A stretch of 64,000 bases of DNA from Abditibacterium sp. (GTDB lineage Bacteria; Armatimonadota; Abditibacteriia; Abditibacteriales; Abditibacteriaceae). The position numbers and the translations under genes are program-made. Where the stretch lies: NCBI GenBank assembly GCA_030448265.1, contig JAUJNG010000006.1, forward strand, positions 138,780 to 202,779. The letters run 5' to 3'. Positions 20,304-29,809 of the stretch are shown in pieces (position 1 is the first letter of the stretch; every line of letters begins with the position of its first letter). A model generated the notes under the pieces. That model did no database searches and was not told where the DNA came from. It saw only the letters and a list, made by a program, of their open reading frames with translations.

Positions 20304-20992
20304 GATCTACAGATTACTCTTTCACACACGATTGGAAAAGATACCCAGTGGACAACTGAGGCGTTTATTTCCCGTTCCCTTTCGGTTGATGTCTGGCGAG
20401 TTTCGTTTTCACAAATGGCAGTGGATCGAAGCGGAAGTTTTCAAAGCACCCAATGATCATCGTCCTGAAAGTCATAAGATAGACCCAGACACCATCAAAC
20501 GCGGCTCTGTCATTCCAACGCGGGGCGACTGGCAGGAAAGGCTTGAGTGGATCCAACCCCATCTTCTGCCCTCATTTGAAGATTTGGAGAATCGCCGCCA
20601 ATCAACAGGGGAAACGTTAGGTTTTTTGCGCCCATCCGTGCTTTTGGGTTTGGACATTACGCCCGTGAAGGAACCTGAGTGGACGACTAAAGAGTTAACT
20701 GCGCTGCAACAGGAGGGCCTTTTCGATTCCGAGGAGCAGAAACAGCGCGCCCAACTTCGAAAAATTCCTTTTGAATTTCACTATCGCTATGCTTTTGACT
20801 TAGCGAACGGGCGAAACGAACATCGACATCTATTAACCGATTGGGAAGTTGGCGGGCTTTATTGGAACTGTGTCAAAACTCATGGCTCGCACTGGGAGGC
20901 TCCATTTCGCCGAAAACTCGAAGAGGAACTCGCCGCTAAAGATTTGCTATTTGCTCTGGGAACGATGCACCGCTTTCCAGGGCAATGGCTCA

Positions 20993-21490
20993 TCATTGGA
21001 TTGATATACCCGCCGAAGCCACAAGACAACCCTCAGCTATCCCTTGACTGGTAATATGGCACACATTCCAGCCCTCTAAACGCTGACTAATTTCTTCTGC
21101 CACATAAGACCGATGACAAAAACGAAAATCGGCCTCGAAACAGAGCAAAGCGACTCGTGAAGTTATCGTTAGACGCCCAACTTCTGCCAATGCTTGCTCC
21201 AATGGCTCGTCTTCACTTCGCAGGTAGGCCCAAAAGCGACGTGAATACTCTTTCCAGTTTTGGTCGTTTCTATAATCGGTGAGAATTGGGCGTGGGCAGC
21301 CTAAAGCTGAAAAGTGCCGATACTCAATTTCATTCTGTCGGCACTGCTGCATCAAAGCATTTTTGGAAAAACCAGGTTTGCGACTTAAAGGAGTGTTTCG
21401 GACATCCACGAGGGCTTGAATTTCATGAGAGCGTATCAATTCGAAGAACCTGGAAGGGGAAAGACCTTCGTAGCCAATGGTAAAAAGCAT
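20993..21490 (-). CDS. DUF488 family protein
   Basis: A 165-residue DUF488 protein: LFTIGYEGLSPSRFFELI at the start, VDVRNTPLSRKPGFSK and YRHFSALGCP in the middle, and LCFEADFRFCHRSYVAEEI towards the end, where Cys and His residues are conserved. Function is unknown; some DUF488 proteins are thought to bind nucleic acid or act in stress. It overlaps the 3' end of the interrupted gene by 62 bp on the opposite strand. Confidence 0.88.
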   Translation of the reverse strand: MLFTIGYEGLSPSRFFELIRSHEIQALVDVRNTPLSRKPGFSKNALMQQCRQNEIEYRHFSALGCPRPILTDYRNDQNWKEYSRRFWAYLRSEDEPLEQALAEVGRLTITSRVALLCFEADFRFCHRSYVAEEISQRLEGWNVCHITSQGIAEGCLVASAGISIQ

Positions 21491-21516
21491 GAAATTTCAG
21501 TTTAGCGACACATGAC

Positions 21517-21549
21517 AAAGCCGGAGAACTTCTGTTCTCCGGCTTTTTT
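21517..21549 (+). terminator. Strong stem-loop terminator
   Basis: Stem aaagccggagaac / gttctccggcttt with a 5-nt loop, followed by six T on the plus strand. On the minus strand it lies just beyond the DUF892 stop codon and can end that gene too. Confidence 0.8.
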
Positions 21550-21562
21550 ACCTTGGCGCTAA

Positions 21563-22054
21563 TTACGCCGCTTTCTGCATCATCATCGGCGCGGCGTTTT
21601 CGAGGCGCTGCGCGGTTTGTTCTTCCTGCTGCAAATTTCCCTTCAGAATGCCCGCGACTTCGGTCATGCCCAGCGCTTCGGCCTGAGCGACGAGACCTTT
21701 ATACGCGGCCATTTCGTAGTGTTCGACCAGAACCGAGGAGCCGACGATGGAAGCGTCGCGCAGGGCGTCGGTGCCCGCCGATTTCATCGCGGTTTCGCCC
21801 GATGCAACCAAACCCAGGCAAATCGGACATTTTTCGGTTTCGGGCTTTCTGCCGAGCTTGAAAAACACCGTTTCCAGGTTGGTGGCGTGCTGTTTGGTTT
21901 CCTCCATGTGCTTTAGCAGGCCCGATTTGAGCATCGGGTCGGTGGCGTTCGCGCTCATTTTGCCCAGCGCCTCGGCGAACTGTTGTTCGGAGAAATAAAC
22001 CAGAGGCAGTTGGCCCAGAAACTTTTCTTCCAGCGTGTTGAATGTGGTTGACAT
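21563..22054 (-). CDS. DUF892 (YciE-like) ferritin-like protein
   Basis: A 163-residue ferritin-like helical protein. Pattern: LEEKFLGQLPLVYFSEQQFAEAL, LLKHMEETKQHATNLE, and VEHYEMAAYKGLVAQAEALG, with Glu and His spacing of a four-helix di-iron bundle. The family includes YciE/YciF, induced by stress and often exported or found near envelope genes. The ATG at 22054 (MSTTFNTL) starts the domain; upstream codons come from repeat DNA. Function inferred only by fold. Confidence 0.85.
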   Translation of the reverse strand: MSTTFNTLEEKFLGQLPLVYFSEQQFAEALGKMSANATDPMLKSGLLKHMEETKQHATNLETVFFKLGRKPETEKCPICLGLVASGETAMKSAGTDALRDASIVGSSVLVEHYEMAAYKGLVAQAEALGMTEVAGILKGNLQQEEQTAQRLENAAPMMMQKAA

Positions 22055-22147
22055 AACGATTTTCCTTTGGGGAGGGATTTGCATTGAAGCAGGGGCTTTC
22101 AAAGCGCGGCCGGAGGTTGCAATCACCGCGCCCAACGGCGGAAGATG

Positions 22148-22233
22148 AACCACAGAGGCACGGAGGCACGGAGACGCAGAGCGAAAAAGAGATTGAAAAA
22201 CCACCTCTCGTTCTCCCTGTGTCTCCGTGGTTA
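22148..22233. repeat. Asymmetric inverted repeat, CACAGAG family
   Basis: Left arm aaccacagaggcacggaggc... is longer than the right arm (ctgtgtctccgtggttaa), so one module has been lost or gained on one side. It separates lysS from the DUF892 gene. Confidence 0.8.
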
Positions 22234-22243
22234 ATTTTGCCCC

Positions 22244-23839
22244 CTAAAACAACTTTTCCTCGGCGAATTTCCCTTTGATTTCCGCATTGGCAAACGCGCC
22301 TTTCGACTCCGATTGCAAAAAGTGAATGTAAACCTCCGGAGGCACGCCGCGATACTGATAAACGCCGCCGCCCGCCCATTTCAGTTCCAAAATCTGGGTT
22401 TCGAGATCGTATTTTTCTTCCAAAAGTGCCGACGAATCGAGCGCGGCGCGTTCGGGCTTGAGAAGCGGGAAGAAAATCACTTCTCGAATCGAATTCTGGC
22501 CGGTGAGCAGCATCGTCAAACGGTCGATGCCGATGCCCAAACCGCCGGTTGGCGGCAAGCCGAATTGGAGGGCGCGAATGTAGTCGTCGTCGTAGTCCTG
22601 GGCTTCGTCGTCGCCTTTCGCGCGCGCTTTCATCTGCATTTTGAAACGCTCCGCCTGGTCAAGTGGGTCATTCAACTCCGAAAAAGCGTTGCCGATCTCC
22701 GCGCCGCCGATAAACAGTTCAAACCGATAGGTGAAACGCGGGTCGTCGGCTTTTTTCTTGGCGAGGGGCGAATTTTCGACAGGAAAATCCATCACGAAGG
22801 TCGGTTCAATCAGCGTGGTTTCGACGTGCGCTTCAAAGGCTTCGATGAGCGCGTGGCCGCTCAGTTCCTGGCCGGTTTGGTCGCGCACTAACTCCTGCAT
22901 CCCCGCGCGGCGCCAGCGCGGGGCTAAATCGATTTCACGGTCGCCGTTGGGGATGAGCGTTGAACCGTTCACGGCCTGCGCGATGGAGCAAATCATGTCT
23001 TCGGTCAAATCCATCATGTGGTGGTAATCGGCGTAGGCCTGATACAGCTCCATCATGGTGAATTCGGGGTTGTGCGTGGTGTCGATACCCTCGTTGCGAA
23101 AATTGCGATTGATTTCGTAAACCCGCTCTAAACCGCCCACCACCAAACGCTTCAAATAGAGTTCGGGCGCGATGCGAAGGAAGAGTTCCATATCGAGCGC
23201 GTTGTGGTGCGTCACGAAGGGCCGCGCCGCCGCGCCGCCCGCGATGGGCTGCATCATCGGGGTTTCGACTTCCATGAACTCGCGCTCATCGAGATAACGC
23301 CGCATTTCGCGCACGATTTGAGAGCGCTTTCTGAAAATCTCCACGACTTCTTCGTTGGAAATCAAATCGGCGTAGCGCTGGCGATAACGCTGTTCGACAT
23401 CCTGCAAGCCGTGATATTTATCGGGAAGCGGCTGAATCGAGGTCGCTAACAGCACCCATTCGCTCAATCCGAGCGAAATTTCGCCGGAGCGCGATTTCAT
23501 CACGACCCCGCTCGCGCCCACGATGTCGCCCGCTTCCAGATTCTTGAATTCCCCTAATTTTTCTTCGCCCAGGCGGTCGAGTTGGGCGATGAGCTGGATT
23601 TTGCCGCTCACGTCGTGCAAATCGGCGAAAGAGATTTTGCCCTGGCCGCGCCGCGTCTTGATGCGCCCCGCGAGGTGGACGGTCTGGCCTTCGAGTTCGT
23701 CGAATCTCTCAATGATTTGGGCGTTTTTGTGGCTCCGGTCGAAGCGGGTTTGCGCGAAGGGATCGCGTCCGGCGGCCTGCAAATTGAGCAGGCGCTGCCG
23801 GCGCAGTTGGATGATTTCGTTATCGGATGTTTCGCTCAT
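22244..23839 (-). CDS. lysS: Lysyl-tRNA synthetase, class II, with C-terminal KTSC domain
   Basis: Charges tRNA-Lys. 531 residues: an OB-fold anticodon-binding domain (about 50-150), then the class II core with motif 2 [26 protein letters not shown] and motif 3 [28 protein letters not shown]. After the normal end of the enzyme (near 470) comes a tail with [21 protein letters not shown], ending in [10 protein letters not shown], which matches the KTSC domain, a small module named for its occurrence at LysS C-termini. Its role is unknown. Confidence 0.95.
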   Translation of the reverse strand: MSETSDNEIIQLRRQRLLNLQAAGRDPFAQTRFDRSHKNAQIIERFDELEGQTVHLAGRIKTRRGQGKISFADLHDVSGKIQLIAQLDRLGEEKLGEFKNLEAGDIVGASGVVMKSRSGEISLGLSEWVLLATSIQPLPDKYHGLQDVEQRYRQRYADLISNEEVVEIFRKRSQIVREMRRYLDEREFMEVETPMMQPIAGGAAARPFVTHHNALDMELFLRIAPELYLKRLVVGGLERVYEINRNFRNEGIDTTHNPEFTMMELYQAYADYHHMMDLTEDMICSIAQAVNGSTLIPNGDREIDLAPRWRRAGMQELVRDQTGQELSGHALIEAFEAHVETTLIEPTFVMDFPVENSPLAKKKADDPRFTYRFELFIGGAEIGNAFSELNDPLDQAERFKMQMKARAKGDDEAQDYDDDYIRALQFGLPPTGGLGIGIDRLTMLLTGQNSIREVIFFPLLKPERAALDSSALLEEKYDLETQILELKWAGGGVYQYRGVPPEVYIHFLQSESKGAFANAEIKGKFAEEKLF

Positions 23840-23975
23840 GAGGGTGCGAGTTTAAACGGCTCGGCGCGCCTCCGAAGCGTTTCCGGCCCCAAAATTCTCT
23901 TGAACCGCCACGATTTTGCGGCGGTCTGAGGAGCCGACGGAGCCATTTAGCCCGTTTCTTAAAGAGGTAAACCCC

Positions 23976-24848
23976 ATGAAACTTCAACTCACTCGCAATC
24001 GCTTCGCCGCCCTCGCCGTTCTGGGCAGCATCACCGGTGCGCCCTTTTTGGCCCTCACTCCCAGCGCTTTGGCCGCGCCGCCAGACCACGCTCCGGCGTG
24101 GGGCTATCGCAACAAGGGCAACAAAGGCAAAAAGCCCAAAAAGGACAAGAAAGACAAGAACCGTGACCGCGATGACCGCTACGATGATCGTGATGACCGC
24201 GATGACGACAACCGCGACAATCGCAATGTCACCGTTTTTGGCACCGTAGTGCGTGATGTCAGAGGCAGCGACCGCTTCGAAGTGCTCCTCGACAATGGCC
24301 GCACCGTCCAGGTCATCTCTCGCGACCGTGATTCGCGCCGCATCTCGCGCGGCGACCGCGTGGAACTGCGCGGCGACTTCGAAAACAATCTGTTCATCGC
24401 CGACCGCGTTCGCATCGTGGATAACGACGATTCCGATTTGGGTCGCCAAACCACCCTGCGAGGCCGCGTGGTGCGCGACCTGAGCGGACGCGAATTTGAG
24501 ATCATCCTCGACAACGGCGACAGAGTGCGCGTTCGCAGCCTGCGCTCCGAGCCGATTCGTCTTTCCGAAGGCGACCGCGTGACGGTGCAGGGCCGCTTTG
24601 AAAACAACGTTTTCATCGCCCGCGACGTTGACGTGGTTCGCAACGACGACCGCCGCCGCGTCGATTTTCCTGGCGTCGTGGTGAGCCGTGTTGGTTCGAG
24701 TCGTCTTCTGGTGCGCGGCGATAATGGCCGCATTTACACGGTGACCGCCGACTTTTCGCTTTCTCGCTTCGACCGCGACGACCGCGTGCGCGTCATCGGC
24801 TTTGCAAATGGGGGCATCGTATCGGCGGAGTCCATCGAATCGCTGTAA
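23976..24848 (+). CDS. Exported DUF5666-like repeat protein
   Basis: A 290-residue exported protein. A signal peptide (about 1-34, ending ALAA) is followed by a highly charged Lys/Arg/Asp linker (about 45-85) and three repeats of about 65 residues, each with the pattern R-(F/R)EV/I-L-DNG-R-V then GDRV-(E/T/R)-G-F-N-F-A. This small beta-barrel-like repeat is typical of DUF5666 and related OB-like proteins. Function is unknown; the linker may bind a charged surface. A good ribosome-binding site (aaagagg) precedes the ATG. A similar gene is at 58330-59196. Confidence 0.8.
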   Translation: MKLQLTRNRFAALAVLGSITGAPFLALTPSALAAPPDHAPAWGYRNKGNKGKKPKKDKKDKNRDRDDRYDDRDDRDDDNRDNRNVTVFGTVVRDVRGSDRFEVLLDNGRTVQVISRDRDSRRISRGDRVELRGDFENNLFIADRVRIVDNDDSDLGRQTTLRGRVVRDLSGREFEIILDNGDRVRVRSLRSEPIRLSEGDRVTVQGRFENNVFIARDVDVVRNDDRRRVDFPGVVVSRVGSSRLLVRGDNGRIYTVTADFSLSRFDRDDRVRVIGFANGGIVSAESIESL

Positions 24849-24877
24849 AACCGTTGAAGTCGCCCGAATGTGAACAA

Positions 24878-24912
24878 AAAACCGCGATGCTTTCAAAAAG
24901 CATCGCGGTTTT
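24878..24912 (+). terminator. Rho-independent terminator
   Basis: Stem aaaccgcgatgctt / aagcatcgcggttt with a short loop and a following T run (ttttgttt), 30 bp after the DUF5666 gene. I see nothing definable in the rest of the gap up to the tRNA terminator. Confidence 0.85.
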
Positions 24913-25109
24913 GTTTCGCGTGGAGATTGTTGCGGAAGTGTTGTGGTCAACTCACCCAGACATGGCGTTCTGAGATTATGAAGAGAGTGCAGTGAACGTC
25001 AGGTCTTGACCGTTATTCTGGGTGAACGCATTGGCCCAATCAGTAGCGCATGATTCCAACGCCACTTTTTTGCCCGTTTGAGAAAGTGCCGAAGCAGATG
25101 CTCACCACA

Positions 25110-25143
25110 AAGAAAAACTCTTCTTTTCAGTCGAAAAGAAGAG
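25110..25143 (-). terminator. Terminator of the tRNA-Gly transcript
   Basis: Stem ctcttcttttc / gaaaagaagag, and on the minus strand a following run of T (gagtttttct), 51 bp beyond the tRNA 3' end. Confidence 0.7.
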
Positions 25144-25193
25144 CATGAATTTCCTGTGATGCTAAGCCTGGCTTGGGCTCATCGTGAAACCGA

Positions 25194-25265
25194 AGCGGGA
25201 GACGGGATTTGAACCCGCGACCTTCTGCGTGGGAGGCAGACGCTCTACCCCTGAGCTACTCCCGC
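25194..25265 (-). tRNA. tRNA-Gly (anticodon CCC)
   Basis: A 72-nt cloverleaf read on the minus strand. Acceptor GCGGGAG pairs with CTCCCGC; D arm AGCTC AGGGGTA GAGC; anticodon arm TCTGC-CTCCCAC-GCAGA gives CCC; T arm GCGGG-TTCAAAT-CCCGT. The discriminator is U, usual for glycine. CCA is not encoded. Confidence 0.95.
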
Positions 25266-25301
25266 AAGCCAACCAATTATAGCCCTTTTTCGCTCTTCAT
25301 T

Positions 25302-26405
25302 TCAACGCTGCGAGGACTTCACGGGCAAAAGACGGCGTGCTCCGGCGTATTTTTCGACCCATTTGGGCTGGTCGAGCGAGGAAACGATGGTGCCGTCCTG
25401 CGAATTGGCGGCGTGGATGAAACGTCCGCGCCCCAGATAAATGCCGACGTGAGAAACGCCTGGCTTGTAGGTATTGGCGAAAAACACGATGTCGCCGGCT
25501 TTAAGCGCTTCTTTGGCGACGGGCATTCCGTAGCGAAACTGTTCGGCGGCGGAGTGGGGTAGGGCGCTATATCCCAAATCGCGCATCACGCGCATGATAA
25601 AGCCGCTGCAATCGAAGCCGCGCGCATTCTCGCCACCCCAGACGTAGGGTGTGCCCAGATAACGCTGCGCCACGCGCACAAAGGGATGCAGACCGCGCCC
25701 GCCATCGTCCGCTTCGAGCATGGCGCTGCGCAGCACGCCGGTGAAGCTGCCCAACTGCCTCTGCCCTTCGCTGAGGCGCGATTCGGCGCGGTTGAGCCGC
25801 CTTTGCGCCCGCGCGAGATCGGCATCGAGGCGCGCCAGCAAAAGGCGCTGCGTTGGAGTCATCGCAGGCGCGGCGCCCTTTTCGGGGCGAAGTTCGACGG
25901 GCGAGGGCTTGAAAATCATCCCGCCGCGCGCTGGCAGGCGCGCCGCTCCAGAACGCGCCGAAGTGACGCTGGGATCGGGCGCCAGCGCCGCAACCACGAT
26001 GGCTTTGACAGTTGCGGGCGATGAGGTCTTGGGGGATGACGTGACCTGAAGGGGGCGAACTCTCTGCGGCACGGAAATTTTGGGCGGCGCAACCGCCAAA
26101 GGTGCCGCATCGGGCTTCGAGACCAGCAGCAAACGCCCCGCGCGCTGGCGCGGCGCGGCCACGGCGCGCGGCGAGATCGCGATGGCGCTGGCCGGATTGG
26201 TCGCGCCAGTGAGCCGAGGCGCGCTCTCCACATCGGGAGTCGTGCCGGAGGACGCCGAGGTGGTGGAGGCGCCCACATTTGGCTTGGCATGGGGCGCGGT
26301 CTGAGCCGTGGCGGGCAACGCCACGACGGGCGCGGTGGCCATCAACATCCGCAGGGACAGACGTTGGAGACGTTGGGGAGTGGGGCGCGAGAAAAATTTA
26401 GGCAT
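25302..26405 (-). CDS. NlpC/P60 peptidoglycan endopeptidase
   Basis: About 367 residues. An N-terminal signal peptide is followed by a long Ala/Pro-rich, probably disordered region and a short coiled segment (RLLLARLDADLARAQRRLNRAE). The C-terminal NlpC/P60 domain (about 245-360) has the catalytic Cys in ARGFDCSGFIMRV (near 266), and the His in GVSHVGIYLGRGRFIHA. The family cuts gamma-D-Glu to diaminopimelate bonds in cell-wall peptides. The ATG at 26405 gives the best signal peptide; 26423 is possible. Confidence 0.88.
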   Translation of the reverse strand: MPKFFSRPTPQRLQRLSLRMLMATAPVVALPATAQTAPHAKPNVGASTTSASSGTTPDVESAPRLTGATNPASAIAISPRAVAAPRQRAGRLLLVSKPDAAPLAVAPPKISVPQRVRPLQVTSSPKTSSPATVKAIVVAALAPDPSVTSARSGAARLPARGGMIFKPSPVELRPEKGAAPAMTPTQRLLLARLDADLARAQRRLNRAESRLSEGQRQLGSFTGVLRSAMLEADDGGRGLHPFVRVAQRYLGTPYVWGGENARGFDCSGFIMRVMRDLGYSALPHSAAEQFRYGMPVAKEALKAGDIVFFANTYKPGVSHVGIYLGRGRFIHAANSQDGTIVSSLDQPKWVEKYAGARRLLPVKSSQR

Positions 26406-26487
26406 TACGACCTGACCTGACATTGTTTGGCGAAATAAGGGTCTGCCGGAGCAAAAAAGTGAAATGGAGAACAAGCGCAGTGTGGGC

Positions 26488-28503
26488 TTAGACGGCGGGC
26501 GAGGTCAAGCGCACCGTGATTCCTTCCAGCACATCCGCGCGCTTCGCATCAGGGGTGGAAACGGTGCCGCCGTCGGAGGCCGCAACGGGCGGCGTCAGCC
26601 CCAGAGTTTCGAGCTGGGTGGTTTCGGCAACGACGTGCGCGCCCGCTTGCAACCCTGAGACGATTTCCTGCTGCATCACGTCACCGCGACCGGTCTCAAC
26701 TTCTTGCCAGCGCACCTTGAAAGCGGGCGACGCGCCCAAACCGGCTTCGGGAGTGAGAACCGCGACGTAGGCCGCTTCGCCGCGCCGCAAAATCGCTGTC
26801 GGGGGCAGATTGAGCGTCGGTTTCTGGCCTGGCACGGCCACCGACGCCATCACGACCGCTCCGGCGCGTAAAAGCGACGCGGCCTCATTTGGCGGCGCGT
26901 CGGGCGCGCTTTGCACCTCGCCGGAAACCAGCGCGGCTTCTCCCTCGGTGTCTGGCGCTTCAATTTCAGTCACTTTGACCGTCACGCTCGCCCCGCTTTG
27001 AAGAGAAGCATTTGGCGCCGCATCGGGAGCCACCATAGCCGGCAGCACGGCGCCCGCCTTGACGTTGCGCCACAAACCGCTTTTGTCTTCAAACCGGACT
27101 TCGACTTTGCCACCGCGCGCGAGGCCGAACACGCTCTGTCCCCGTCCCACCTCGCGCGCCAGACGCGAAATCCACATCACCACGCCGTCACTGGGCGCGT
27201 AGGCGGTGGTGAACCTCGGCCTGGGAACCGAATTGAAGACTTTCTGCTGCGCCGCCGCGAGATTCTGCGACGCGCTGGCCACCTGCGCGCGCGAGGCCGC
27301 GATTTGGCGCTGATAGCCTTCGACTTCGCCGTGAAGCCGTTCGGCGTCGCGGCTGGCGCGGCGGCTCTCTTCGAGCGCGGCCTCGGCGAATCGGATGGCT
27401 TGGTCGAGCGTCACGCCCGCGCCGCCGCGCGCCGCTTCCGGCGCGGAGTTCGAGGCGGATTCCTCCTCATCGGGCGCGGGGGCGTTTTTGGCGAGGAGGC
27501 GCGCTTTTTCGGCGTAGGCTTCGAGCCTTGACGCGCTTTTTTCGCGCCGCTCGACTTCGGCCTGGGCACTGGCAACCGTTTTGGCGGCGGCGGCGCTGGC
27601 GTTTTGCGCTTCTTTTTGCGCCGCGCGCGCCGCTTCGACATCAGCGCCACTGGCGTTTTTCTCGTCGAAACGCGCCTCGACCTGAGCCTGATTTTGCGTG
27701 GCCTTTTTCAGTTTTTCTTCGGCGGCGCGGGCGCTGCTCTGGGCCGCAAGCAGGGTTTGCCGCGCGCTTTGCAAGTCGCGCGCGCCTTCGCGGGCGGCGT
27801 CCTGGGCCGCGCGCGCCTGCTGCTGGGCGATTTCCCCAGCGCGATTGACGTTGCGGCGCGGCTTCGCGCGCGTCGGCGCCGCTCGATATGGTGCCGGAAT
27901 TCGGCTGGCTGGCACGGTTTCGCCGTTTTGCAGACGCCGCACCAGATCGCGCGCCGTCACGACCTGGCTCTGGGCGCGCTCGACGCGCTCCTGAGCCCCG
28001 CGCAACTGGCTTTGCGCGATGATGACTTTTTGAGCGAGAGCGGCCTGGGCATCGGTCGCCGCGATTTGCGAGCGCTCCGCCGCGTTTTGCTGCGATTCGG
28101 CGGCGGGAGCGCGCCGCATGGCCTGCCCGCTCGAAATTTCCAGAATGGCGTCGCCGCGCCGCACCTGCGCGCCGGTTTCGACCAGATGGCGCGCCACGGC
28201 GCCGCCCACCGGCGCGCGCCCCATCACATCGGCCACCAGATGAACGCGTCCGCGCATGGTCGCGCCAGGAGGTCGGGTGGGGCGCACGATCAGGGTGGTT
28301 TCGCGCGGCATGATCAGTTCGGGCCGGTTTTGCGCGCCGGCGGCGGGAGCCGTCGGTTTGACCAAAAGGGGCGCCAGAAGCAGGCCCAGGCCCAGCGCGC
28401 CGCCACAGCACAATACGGGACGCAGGGGCGAATTTTTGAAGGGCACTTTGACCTGCGGCGCGGGCAGGGCATCGGAGGAGGGAGGGGACGAGACGAGTGA
28501 CAT
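26488..28503 (-). CDS. HlyD-family efflux adaptor with very long coiled coil
   Basis: A 671-residue membrane fusion protein. One N-terminal membrane helix (about 30-50) is followed by a biotinyl-lipoyl-like half (VETGAQVRRGDAILEIS) and about 330 residues of Ala/Glu/Gln-rich coiled coil. The returning half (FTTAYAPSDGVVMWISRLAREVGRGQSVFGLA) and barrel domains complete the fold. The hairpin is much longer than the 100-200 residues usual in HlyD or AcrA proteins, implying reach across a thick periplasm or a special partner. No transporter is adjacent. The ATG at 28503 is chosen since it begins shortly before the membrane helix. Confidence 0.82.
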   Translation of the reverse strand: MSLVSSPPSSDALPAPQVKVPFKNSPLRPVLCCGGALGLGLLLAPLLVKPTAPAAGAQNRPELIMPRETTLIVRPTRPPGATMRGRVHLVADVMGRAPVGGAVARHLVETGAQVRRGDAILEISSGQAMRRAPAAESQQNAAERSQIAATDAQAALAQKVIIAQSQLRGAQERVERAQSQVVTARDLVRRLQNGETVPASRIPAPYRAAPTRAKPRRNVNRAGEIAQQQARAAQDAAREGARDLQSARQTLLAAQSSARAAEEKLKKATQNQAQVEARFDEKNASGADVEAARAAQKEAQNASAAAAKTVASAQAEVERREKSASRLEAYAEKARLLAKNAPAPDEEESASNSAPEAARGGAGVTLDQAIRFAEAALEESRRASRDAERLHGEVEGYQRQIAASRAQVASASQNLAAAQQKVFNSVPRPRFTTAYAPSDGVVMWISRLAREVGRGQSVFGLARGGKVEVRFEDKSGLWRNVKAGAVLPAMVAPDAAPNASLQSGASVTVKVTEIEAPDTEGEAALVSGEVQSAPDAPPNEAASLLRAGAVVMASVAVPGQKPTLNLPPTAILRRGEAAYVAVLTPEAGLGASPAFKVRWQEVETGRGDVMQQEIVSGLQAGAHVVAETTQLETLGLTPPVAASDGGTVSTPDAKRADVLEGITVRLTSPAV

Positions 28504-28767
28504 CGGTGGGCTGCAATGAGGCGAGAAAATGGGATGGCGGGCGAACCGTCGCCATTTTACCCCAAATCGAAGGCAGTTTTCACTGAAATCGCACTTCTTT
28601 TGATTATGCGAATGCGCTGCGAAGAGTGCGTTCAGCGCTTTTTTCGCGTTTGACGTCGCCTCGCGGCACAAAGGCCACGATTTCACCTTTCTTAACTGAA
28701 CTCCCCAGGTGAGCACCGCGCTGCAAAAAGCGCTTTTGCGTTTCGCCCCAAGTTCCACGTCGCCGCG

Positions 28768-29739
28768 TCAGGAGGATGCTGGCAGCGAAATTTCACAGGT
28801 GGATCGAATGACCTGCGCCACGAGCGGCGATGCTTCGGCGGGCGTCACGAAGGCCGATTGGTGCTGCGCAGCGTTGGCGCTGCCCGCCGCGACTCCCACG
28901 CGCGCCGCCTCGAAAATATCGCCGCTCCCAAGATAGGTCGCGGCGAAGGCGCCCACCAGAGAATCGCCTGAACCGACGGGCGAAACCGTCTCGACGCGCG
29001 GCGCCTCGAACCACTCGATGCCGCCGCGATGCCCCACGTATAGACCGCGTTCGCCGCACGACAACAGCACCACTTCGACGCCCCTGTGCCCTAAATCGCG
29101 CACGGCGCGGCGCTCGTCGGCGCGCGTTTCGAGCGAGCGGTGGAGATAAGCGGCGGCTTCTTCGAGATTGGGTTTAATCGCCCAGGGCGGCGTTTTGGAA
29201 GCGAGCGCGCGCCGGAAAGGTTCGCCCTTGCCGTCGTAAATCAGGGGAATTCCCGCGCCCGCCGCCAGGCCGCACAGCAAAGTGGCGTGCCAATCGAACG
29301 CCGCGTCGCGAGAAGGCGGATAGGAACCGCCAATGCACGCCAGACGCGCCTGGGGCAGCAGTTCGCGCCACTTTTCGAGCAGGCGCGTGCCGTCGCCGAC
29401 TTCCAGGGACGCGCCGTTTTCGATGATTTCGGTAATGCGCCCGTCGCCGTGCACGACATTGAGGCAGATGCGGGTGTCGGCCTCGACATCGACCCACTCG
29501 GCTTCAATGCCCTCCTCGCGCGCCAGATGGCTCATCCAGGCGAGTTGGCGTCGTCCGATGGGAGCGATGGCGCGCACCTCGGCCCCGAAACGAGACGCGA
29601 CTCGCGCGGCGTTGAGGCCTTTGCCGCCCGCGCTGGTGAAAACTTCACCCGAATCGACGCGAGACGAGTCGCCGATGCCCCCATTTGCCAGGCGCACGGT
29701 GCGTTCGAGGCAGGGATTGGGAGTCAGCGTCAAGAACAT
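28768..29739 (-). CDS. PfkB-family sugar kinase, 1-phosphofructokinase type
   Basis: A 323-residue PfkB kinase. It opens LTLTPNPCLERTVRL and has TSAGGKGLNAARVASRFGAEV (about 35-55), both typical of 1-phosphofructokinase and tagatose-6-phosphate kinase. The ATP-side motif is VGSGDSLVGAFAATYL, with the catalytic Asp; the usual GAGD reads GSGD. It phosphorylates a sugar phosphate such as fructose-1-phosphate. No PTS or transport genes are nearby, so the substrate is open. Confidence 0.88.
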   Translation of the reverse strand: MFLTLTPNPCLERTVRLANGGIGDSSRVDSGEVFTSAGGKGLNAARVASRFGAEVRAIAPIGRRQLAWMSHLAREEGIEAEWVDVEADTRICLNVVHGDGRITEIIENGASLEVGDGTRLLEKWRELLPQARLACIGGSYPPSRDAAFDWHATLLCGLAAGAGIPLIYDGKGEPFRRALASKTPPWAIKPNLEEAAAYLHRSLETRADERRAVRDLGHRGVEVVLLSCGERGLYVGHRGGIEWFEAPRVETVSPVGSGDSLVGAFAATYLGSGDIFEAARVGVAAGSANAAQHQSAFVTPAEASPLVAQVIRSTCEISLPASS

Positions 29740-29809
29740 CGGGGCATGTCAGAAACGGGGGTTGTATGGCAGAAAGATGACGGAATTTTGTGCTGTCTTG
29801 CTTTTCGCC

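Larger units (their letters stand above)
19534..20345 (-). mobile_element. IS1-family insertion sequence, 812 bp, with 8-bp target duplication
   Basis: Ends carry inverted repeats beginning GGTATCTTTTCC at both tips (19534 inwards, 20345 inwards on the other strand), followed by partly matching bases. The 8-bp direct repeat cagtggac flanks the element exactly (19526-19533 and 20346-20353), as expected for IS1 transposition. It encodes InsA and InsB in overlapping phase. Clean ends and an exact duplication indicate a recent, probably still intact, element. Confidence 0.95.
19422..21054 (+). pseudogene. Conserved hypothetical gene interrupted by IS1-family element
   Basis: Joining 19422-19533 to 20354-21054 (removing the IS and one target-site copy) restores one open frame of 270 codons. 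It begins MLHGHRREELLILVKTNPTP and continues through NRSGQLRRLFPVPFRLMSG across the junction. The rebuilt protein is soluble, of unknown function, and has a partner gene of the DUF488 type overlapping it tail to tail, a pairing I believe is recurrent for this family. In its present form the first 37 codons are cut off; a shorter version could start at an ATG inside the IS right end (20290), which stays in frame. Confidence 0.9.

Noticed and set aside
28504..28758. N-terminal extension of the HlyD adaptor
   Set aside because: The extra 85 codons lack a signal or membrane segment and the membrane helix is already near the start chosen at 28503.
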